A DNA stretch of 46,707 nt from the NCBI RefSeq assembly GCF_900162665.1, contig NZ_LT727812.1, positions 903,801 to 950,507 on the forward strand. Direction: 5' to 3'. The stretch is from Oceanobacillus sojae (GTDB lineage: Bacteria > Bacillota > Bacilli > Bacillales > Amphibacillaceae). The position numbers and the translations under genes were made by a program. Each line of letters starts with the position of its first letter. The first letter of the stretch is position 1. The notes under the pieces were generated by a model that saw only the letters and a list, made by a program, of their open reading frames with translations, did not search any database and had not been told where the DNA came from. Of the stretch, positions 42,249 through 46,707 are shown piece by piece.

Positions 42249-42872
42249 TTGAGTATAACACCAACTTCGAACAGAACTTTGAATTTTATTGACGCTTTTA
42301 CGTTATCCGAAAAAACGAATTTAAATATTTCTATACTATCTTTAAGAGATTTAGATGATTTTCAGCTTGATTCATCAAATGTACCGGATTTAGTCATGGT
42401 ACCCATTTATCAATATAATGATATTACGCGTATTCTTGAACAGGAACAGTTAAAGGATGTTAAAACTGCTATTATCCTGCCTAATTTGCATATGAAGGAT
42501 ATTATCCGCCTTTATGAATTAGATTTTGACGGCTATTTTGTTAAAAATATGAGTTTAAATGAAGTAGTTTCAGGAATTCGTTTTATCGACTCAGATTGTA
42601 TTTATGTTTATCCGGAATTGGCTAAAGATTTACACGACGAATTTTTAACCCTTTCTTCTACCTTACAATCCCGTCCGGAGGGGCTTCTTACTAAACGGGA
42701 ATGGGATGTCTTACTCGAGATATCACGAGGCAATAATAACGAAATTATAGCCAGAAACTTAGAAATATCTGATAAAACAGTTAAAAACCATGTTACAACA
42801 GTTTTACGGAAACTAAATGTAAATGACCGGACGAATGCAATGCTTTTAGCATACAAAAAAGGCTGGATTTAG
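42249..42872 (+). CDS. LuxR/NarL-type regulator with degenerate receiver domain
   Basis: A 207-residue protein shaped like a DegU-type response regulator. The C-terminus (about 146-207) is a clear LuxR HTH: LTKREWDVLLEISRGNNNEI, then LEISDKTVKNHVTTVLRKLNV. The N-terminus keeps the receiver secondary structure and Lys99 (GYFVKN), but the acidic pair near the N-terminus is absent and the phospho-acceptor position is Pro52 (PDLVMVPIY where DegU has PDVVIMDIN). It is therefore unlikely to be activated by phosphorylation. No histidine kinase is adjacent. TTG 42249 is preferred: ACAGGAG lies 9 nt upstream, directly abutting an in-frame ATG. Confidence 0.82.
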   Translation: MSITPTSNRTLNFIDAFTLSEKTNLNISILSLRDLDDFQLDSSNVPDLVMVPIYQYNDITRILEQEQLKDVKTAIILPNLHMKDIIRLYELDFDGYFVKNMSLNEVVSGIRFIDSDCIYVYPELAKDLHDEFLTLSSTLQSRPEGLLTKREWDVLLEISRGNNNEIIARNLEISDKTVKNHVTTVLRKLNVNDRTNAMLLAYKKGWI

Positions 42873-42891
42873 AACAATAGTAGTGAAGTAA

Positions 42892-42930
42892 AACGAGAAG
42901 CTTATGAATGAAATAGGCTTCTCGTTTTTT
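42892..42930 (+). terminator. Terminator between LuxR-type and coat genes
   Basis: AACGAGAAGC (42892-42901) and GCTTCTCGTT (42917-42926), 15-nt loop, T-run to 42930. Confidence 0.88.
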
Positions 42931-42942
42931 GATGCATGTACA

Positions 42943-43197
42943 TTAACTGCCCTGAGATAATTCAGTCTGTACTTGTTGAACCTCCTGAGGACTCGCCTGC
43001 TGGCCAGGCTGATAATAACCATTTTGCAAGGCATATTGATATACTTTCAATTGGCGTGCCTCATCACGATTTCTCAGCTCCACAAATTTTTGGCGCAGCT
43101 GGGGATTATTTGATTCTGAAATATAGCCAGCATAACCTTTCAAACTTGCGTTAAGTCCATTTAAATAATCATTCACCATTTCTTTATCCTGAAACAT
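42943..43197 (-). CDS. CotF-like spore coat protein, C-terminal-type half
   Basis: An 84-residue protein: MFQDKEMVNDYLNGLNASLK, then GYAGYISESNNPQLRQKFVELRNRDE, ending in a Gln/Pro-rich tail (NGYYQPGQQASPQEVQ). This matches the coat-F family, which forms small helical proteins of the spore. It lies 15 bp after a 61-residue gene that resembles the other helical half of longer CotF proteins, as one operon. GGAGGGTGAT is upstream. Spore location is inferred from family. Confidence 0.8.
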   Translation of the reverse strand: MFQDKEMVNDYLNGLNASLKGYAGYISESNNPQLRQKFVELRNRDEARQLKVYQYALQNGYYQPGQQASPQEVQQVQTELSQGS

Positions 43198-43212
43198 TTT
43201 TAAATCACCCTC

Positions 43213-43398
43213 CTATTGTAAAAATGACATTAATTGTTGCTTGGCATTGCGGGCATCTTCTGCGTCAAATTGCAGCATTGATTTAAATTCCGGATCTTGT
43301 GCCTGCTCAGCATAAGCCTCCAGTTTATTGACAATCATCCCATGCTCCCCAATAACTTTGCGCAATGTTTCCAGTTCGCTTTGCGTTAATTGGCTCAT
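43213..43398 (-). CDS. Small CotF-associated coat-like protein
   Basis: A 61-residue helical protein, MSQLTQSELETLRKVIGEH then KLEAYAEQAQDPEFKSMLQF. It resembles the N-terminal helical hairpin of CotF-type ferritin-like coat proteins and is encoded directly before the 84-residue CotF-like gene. AAGGGG lies about 10 nt before the ATG. Likely a spore coat component made in the mother cell; no SigK promoter was recognised. Confidence 0.7.
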   Translation of the reverse strand: MSQLTQSELETLRKVIGEHGMIVNKLEAYAEQAQDPEFKSMLQFDAEDARNAKQQLMSFLQ

Positions 43399-43721
43399 CA
43401 GTCAAACCCCTTTCAAAAAATTTATCACGGCGGTAACAAACGCTACCTCCCTGAATTACTCCACTGACATTCAACGAAAAAAGAGAAAGCAGACTGCGTT
43501 TACGGTATACAGGAGCTGCTGTTGCTCCTCTGCCGAAAAAACTCACACACTTCGTAAATCCTCTTCATTGAATACAGTTTCGTTTTATCAAGGTTATTAT
43601 GCCCGACGAATTATTTTATATGCCATCAGGAGGGTATTATTAACAAATTTATTGTTTTCTTCCCAGTTTATCCAAGCTGTTTCTCACGAGTATTTATTTG
43701 GCTTTTAATTTTTACTTGTTG
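43399..43721. other. Non-coding interval
   Basis: No credible gene in any frame: the open frames here have no ribosome binding site and resemble no known protein. It holds the presumed promoter of the coat pair on the minus strand and the 3' end of the isochorismatase-family transcript. No clear hairpin was seen. Confidence 0.5.
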
Positions 43722-44255
43722 TCATGTATTACTCCACGTCTTATATTCATCCAAATCAAGAACATCCACTACTCCAGACCAATGCAAAACCGTCCCGATA
43801 AAATCCGGAATATCTAAATCCTTCATTTCATATACTTCTCCATTATTTACTGTTGCCGTAGCATCTTCCAGAAAAACAACCTTAAATCCGCGATCATATG
43901 CCGCAATCGCTGTGAATAAACAGCAAAATTCTGTATTAAGACCGATAATGACAAGCTCGTCCACATTGTATGCTTTACACTTCTCCAGCAAATTGGTTTG
44001 AAAAAAGGCACTCGGTGTTTCTTTTTGAATGATTTCTGTACCATACTTTTTAAAAGGCGGATAAATTTCTGCTCCGCTTCCGTTTATATAAAATGGATCT
44101 TCTTTATTTTCACTAGTATGCTGAATCAGAAAAATAGGTAAGCTCTGTTTTGAAAAGTCTTTTAAGATAAGCTCCATATTATTAACACGCTCTCCTAAAT
44201 CATATTGCTCGTTAATTAGTGCTTTCTGCATGTCTATCGCTAATAATGCTTTCAA
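43722..44255 (-). CDS. Isochorismatase-family cysteine hydrolase
   Basis: A 177-residue hydrolase. The catalytic triad of the family is present: Asp8 (LLAIDMQ), Lys78 (QKETPSAF) and Cys111 (GLNTEFCC), together with the cis-peptide region IIGLNTE. Family members hydrolyse nicotinamide, isochorismate, N-carbamoyl compounds and similar amides; nothing here fixes the substrate. The double Cys after the TEF motif is slightly unusual. The gene stands alone. Confidence 0.88.
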   Translation of the reverse strand: MKALLAIDMQKALINEQYDLGERVNNMELILKDFSKQSLPIFLIQHTSENKEDPFYINGSGAEIYPPFKKYGTEIIQKETPSAFFQTNLLEKCKAYNVDELVIIGLNTEFCCLFTAIAAYDRGFKVVFLEDATATVNNGEVYEMKDLDIPDFIGTVLHWSGVVDVLDLDEYKTWSNT

Positions 44256-44383
44256 TGTTACAAACCTCCAATGATATTAAAAATGATTTTCTAAAATAAT
44301 TGATTATGTATGATATACCGCTGGAATCAACTCCTCTTTATTTATATAAATTCCATTTTATTTACTAAATTCCTGCTTTTCAC

Positions 44384-44417
44384 TAAAAAAAGAGCTCTCT
44401 TATTCGAGAACTCTTTT
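44384..44417 (-). terminator. Terminator of the GNAT-FosB gene
   Basis: AAAAAGAG-TCTC paired with GAGA-CTCTTTT (right arm 44406-44417) around TTATTC, with one internal mismatch. On the minus strand it runs into T7. Confidence 0.85.
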
Positions 44418-44424
44418 CATTCAA

Positions 44425-45426
44425 TTACCCGTTTATGTTATTTATATTTTCCAGATAAAAACGCATATGCTTCTTCTCATTTTGATAATAACCCAGACGA
44501 TCTTGAAGTGTTCCCGTGTGGAGCTCCAGCTTATGTCCATCCAAATCTGTAAAATAAATGGATTGCTTATCCTCTGCTGCCCGTTTCCGTCCTTCCAGTA
44601 TGTGAACCCCTGATTGTTTTAAATGCTGCTCCCAGGCCTTTAATTCTTCCTCTTTAACTGAAAATGCCAGATGTGTATAGGAAGCTTCAATCTCATTGCG
44701 GGGAATATCCTTTTCTTCATTCAGCGCAAGCCAGATGCCATTTAAATCGAAATAAGCAGTAGATCGCCCTTTTACAAGTAATTTTGCATGCAATACATCC
44801 CGGTAAAACACAATCGACTTCTCCAAATTGGAAACAGAAAATAAAAGATGATTTATTCCTTGAATTTGCATCGGGCTCTCTTGTTCAGCCTTTAGCTTCA
44901 ATACTGCACTTGTCGGTTTCGGCTCATACCCGTAGATTTGCTTCTGCCTGTAAGAATGGATTTCTTCATAAACTATTCTCATGTATTCCATTAATTGCCC
45001 ATCCGTTTTCGCCTGCTCATCCCAATACATAATATCCAGTTCTGTTTCCGAATGAGATACCAATGCCTGAAACTGATAAGAAATGGCTTCTGACACCTTG
45101 AATCCTTCACGGAAATAAAAGCGCAGCCGTTTCCCGCTATCCTCATTATTCTCATTTGCAGGCTCTACTTCTAAAATAATTGTTTTCCGCTTATCTTTTA
45201 ACTGCTGAATCAGTTTTTTACCAATTCCTTTTCCGCGGGCTTTCTCAGAGACCCACAGAAAATCAACAAAGACAAAGTCTGCAAATTCCGCGTACATCAT
45301 TATATGAAGGTCACTTTCGTCTTTATAATAATGTTCTGGTTTGTCCTTCAATAAAGCCTCCATTTGTTCTTTTGCTTTCATTTCCTCTACCGGAAAATAT
45401 TCATTTAACCTATGGAACCAATCCAC
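44425..45426 (-). CDS. GNAT acetyltransferase-FosB metallothiol transferase fusion
   Basis: A 333-residue two-domain protein. Residues about 1-180 form a GNAT acetyltransferase with acetyl-CoA loop RGKGIGKK (64-71). Residues 186-325 form a complete FosB-type VOC domain: metal ligands His193 (GINHLL), His252 (SYTHLAFS) and Glu301 (HKLELHTG), plus YFDLNGIWLALNEE and GTLQDRLGYY. FosB inactivates fosfomycin by adding bacillithiol. Free-standing FosB is about 140 residues; here its Met (codon at 44869-44871) is fused in frame with no stop, and only a weak GAGAG lies before it. Start is GTG 45426, 7 nt after AGGAGGT. The substrate of the GNAT half is unknown. Confidence 0.9.
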   Translation of the reverse strand: MDWFHRLNEYFPVEEMKAKEQMEALLKDKPEHYYKDESDLHIMMYAEFADFVFVDFLWVSEKARGKGIGKKLIQQLKDKRKTIILEVEPANENNEDSGKRLRFYFREGFKVSEAISYQFQALVSHSETELDIMYWDEQAKTDGQLMEYMRIVYEEIHSYRQKQIYGYEPKPTSAVLKLKAEQESPMQIQGINHLLFSVSNLEKSIVFYRDVLHAKLLVKGRSTAYFDLNGIWLALNEEKDIPRNEIEASYTHLAFSVKEEELKAWEQHLKQSGVHILEGRKRAAEDKQSIYFTDLDGHKLELHTGTLQDRLGYYQNEKKHMRFYLENINNING

Positions 45427-45520
45427 GATACTACCTCCTGTTACATTACTTCCTTCATTTTATAACAGGTCATTAAGAAAAGCATCTAAAGCCTCCTCAA
45501 CCTCTCTTCTGCATAAAAAA

Positions 45521-45579
45521 ATCTCTCTTTACAAGTTAAGAGAATGTTTCTTATTTCTCCGTAAACGCTAAAGAGAGAT
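45521..45579. terminator. Long-loop inverted repeat upstream of the GNAT-FosB gene
   Basis: ATCTCTCTTTA (45521-45531) and TAAAGAGAGAT (45569-45579) are perfect, with a 37-nt loop, a preceding A7 and a following T6 tract, as in a bidirectional terminator. No gene on either side clearly needs it. Confidence 0.55.
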
Positions 45580-45600
45580 ACTATTTTTTAGCTTCATTTA

Positions 45601-45881
45601 ATTACTAAACTTTCGCACTTTAAAAAGTAACTTCCTATCCATAGGAATAGGAGTTGATCATTTCTTCCATATAACTGTTGACAAAGCGTAAACTCTATTT
45701 AGAAAGAAGGTAACGTGTAAGGCTACCGCTACGGCGGACCGTTTTGCTTTCCTAGGGGCACGCTCTTCAGCTAACTTTTTCCAAGAAGATCACTTGGCAA
45801 AAGTGGATCTTCAGATGGTGCTAATCCCTCAGGAGTCAAAACGGTCCGCCTCCGCTAGCAGAATGTTCTATACTGAAATAA
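45601..45881 (-). repeat. Structured intergenic repeat, right copy (inverted)
   Basis: Reverse complement of 1-265 with scattered differences and about 16 extra bases between stem and distal part. Outer arms 45733-45746 and 45837-45850 are perfect. In the central hairpin one arm has a C to A change, which breaks one pair. Non-coding. Confidence 0.9.
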
Positions 45882-45991
45882 CTGAACAAATAAAAGATAG
45901 ATCTGACAGAACGAATTTTTATATTGCATGGTGAACATGGCTCAGTAATCTTTATTTTTGGTGCATGAAAGCTATTCTCGATATGAATTAT

Positions 45992-46048
45992 TCATGCTGT
46001 TATGATTTGAACTGCTAAAAATCATTTGAAACACCAGCATGATTTTTT
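45992..46048 (+). terminator. Terminator-like hairpin without an upstream gene
   Basis: TCATGCTG (45992-45999) and CAGCATGA (46035-46042), 35-nt loop, then T6. No ORF precedes it on this strand between the repeat and this point. Confidence 0.4.
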
Positions 46049-46132
46049 ATTTAGACTAAAAAATGATGATTTCATCTCCACTTCATCAGGAAATTATTTC
46101 TTCCATACGCTGTAGAATCCTATTAGAGCGCA

Positions 46133-46302
46133 GGCCAACCACGTAGACTCCTATGGGAACAGGGCGAGCTGAAGATCCACTTGAAAAGCGGGTTTCTTTT
46201 CAAGTTAGCTGAAGCCGTCCCCATGGCAGACTAAGATCGCAACGTCCTGTTGCAACGTCTGCACTAGTACGTCCTGTACGTCGGAAAGCGGAGTGGTTGG
46301 CC
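46133..46302. repeat. Structured intergenic element C
   Basis: Outer stem GGCCAACCAC (46133-46142) with GTGGTTGGCC (46293-46302). Central hairpin ACTTGAAAAG (46179-46188) with CTTTTCAAGT (46196-46205), flanked by GAAGATCC and TAGCTGAAG exactly as in the 1-265 repeat though the hairpin sequence differs. Two further small hairpins, GCAAC-GTCCT-GTTGC and GTAC-GTCCT-GTAC, share a loop. Non-coding. Confidence 0.75.
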
Positions 46303-46422
46303 GGAACGGAAGCTATACACAATAACCTGTTCAAAAAATAAAAAGATGAGTTAACTAAAAGCAAGCATGTTAATAGAGACCATGTACATCCTGGAACAGC
46401 AAGGTTAGTATGTTTATGCTTA

Positions 46423-46444
46423 GGTGCGAAAGTTTAGTTAATTA
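46423..46444 (+). repeat. Short extra copy of the distal end of the terminal repeat
   Basis: GGTGCGAAAGTTTAGTTAAT resembles the outer end of the inverted pair (AAAGTGCGAAAGTTTAGTAAT, read from the complement of 45601-45621, shortened by its last bases). It abuts the stop of the YeiH-like gene. Confidence 0.5.
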
Positions 46445-46707
46445 TTAAACTCTGACAAATCCGCCGAATAAGGAAACTAAAATAACACTTACAACACCGA
46501 CTGCTACTGCTGCCATAAAACCGATATAAAACGGCTTAAGCCCCATCCCTTTAAACTTTTTAAAGTTCGTAGACAAACCGACACCTGCCATGGCAGCTCC
46601 CAGAAGATATGTTGTTCCAAATGAGCTTAGATTGTTATAAATCGATTCCCATGTACTCCCCGCAAATAAGCCAAAGGCATTTCCAGCACTTTCTAATGTA
46701 GCATCCC
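46445..46707 (-). CDS. YeiH/UPF0324-family membrane transporter, C-terminal part
   Basis: Partial gene: 87 codons up to the stop at 46445-46447; the 5' part lies beyond the window. The translation shows a hydrophobic helix with TTYLLGAAMAGVGLSTNF, a basic loop KKFKGMGLKPF, and a last transmembrane helix (GFMAAVAVGVVSVILV) ending LFGGFVRV. The GLSTNFxKFKxxGLKPF pattern is typical of the C-terminus of YeiH-family proteins, sometimes annotated as putative sulfate exporters. Function in this organism is not established. Confidence 0.7.
   Translation of the reverse strand, partial: DATLESAGNAFGLFAGSTWESIYNNLSSFGTTYLLGAAMAGVGLSTNFKKFKGMGLKPFYIGFMAAVAVGVVSVILVSLFGGFVRV

Noticed and set aside
44869..44871. 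Separate fosB gene starting at internal Met186
   Set aside because: The frame is continuous with the GNAT domain and only a weak GAGAG precedes the codon. Kept as a possible secondary product, not a separate gene.
1..45881. Composite transposon or genomic island bounded by the inverted repeats
   Set aside because: No transposase or integrase was found and the enclosed genes are largely ordinary Bacillaceae chromosomal genes.
1..46707. CRISPR arrays, rRNA and tRNA genes
   Set aside because: No regularly spaced short repeats and no recognisable rRNA or tRNA sequence were seen on reading.

Overview
The window looks like a chromosomal segment of a low-GC, endospore-forming Bacillaceae, most like the Oceanobacillus/Virgibacillus group. 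Support: AT-rich DNA with strong GGAGG-type ribosome binding sites, a SAM-I riboswitch, spore genes (pdaA, CotF-like coat proteins), mreBH, a bacillithiol-type FosB domain, and gene neighbourhoods remembered from Bacillus subtilis (pdaA/yfkD, yfkJ-yfkI-yfkH, yojN-yojO, fruR-fruK-fruA). No rRNA, tRNA, prophage, transposase or CRISPR array was found. Genus assignment is inference.

Layout. 1-438: an intergenic structured repeat and the pdaA terminator. 439-8.6 kb, all minus strand: pdaA, a YuiF-type antiporter, yfkD, an amino-acid ABC binding protein plus permease without an ATPase, yfkJ-yfkI-yfkH, and glutaminase. 8.6-12.4 kb: repeats, then a SAM-I riboswitch controlling a lone MetQ-like lipoprotein, then an enoyl-CoA hydratase/CoA-transferase pair. 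12.4-15 kb: a secreted CAP protein (minus) and mreBH (plus). 15.1-19.4 kb: a lysine-catabolic pair (lysine 6-dehydrogenase-like plus aldehyde dehydrogenase) divergent from an NSS-family Na+ symporter. 19.4-24.4 kb: a palindromic repeat, CoA-disulfide reductase, an unrecognised protein, and the ABC-F factor yfmR. 24.5-32.4 kb: a PadR/HAAS membrane-protein pair, a thioredoxin-like protein, a P1 peptidase, an RluA pseudouridine synthase, GNAT enzymes, secreted PG-binding and nuclease proteins, and a 2-hydroxyacid dehydrogenase. 32.6-35.4 kb: a MoxR ATPase/VWA pair. 35.5-41 kb: a divergent VOC/WYL-regulator pair and the fructose PTS operon. 41-45.4 kb: small proteins, a LuxR-type regulator with a degenerate receiver, a coat-protein pair, an isochorismatase-family hydrolase and a GNAT-FosB fusion. 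45.4-46.7 kb: more structured repeats and the C-terminus of a YeiH-like transporter that continues past the window.

The most unusual structure is outside the genes. A 265-281 bp sequence is present at both ends in inverted orientation, about 45 kb apart. Together with elements at 8900-9014 and 46133-46302 it forms a family with a common architecture: a variable but perfectly self-complementary outer stem, a conserved ACTCCT..GGG segment that pairs with a distal CCC..GG, and in two members a variable but perfect central hairpin. The arms change together, which suggests selection on structure or mobility as palindromic units. A second family with termini like GTTCAAAA...TTTTGAACACG occurs at 19461-19610 and as smaller forms upstream of mreBH and elsewhere. 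Other points of interest are the GNAT-FosB fusion, operator-like palindromes at several promoters, transporter parts lacking partners, and the putative lysine-degradation cassette.
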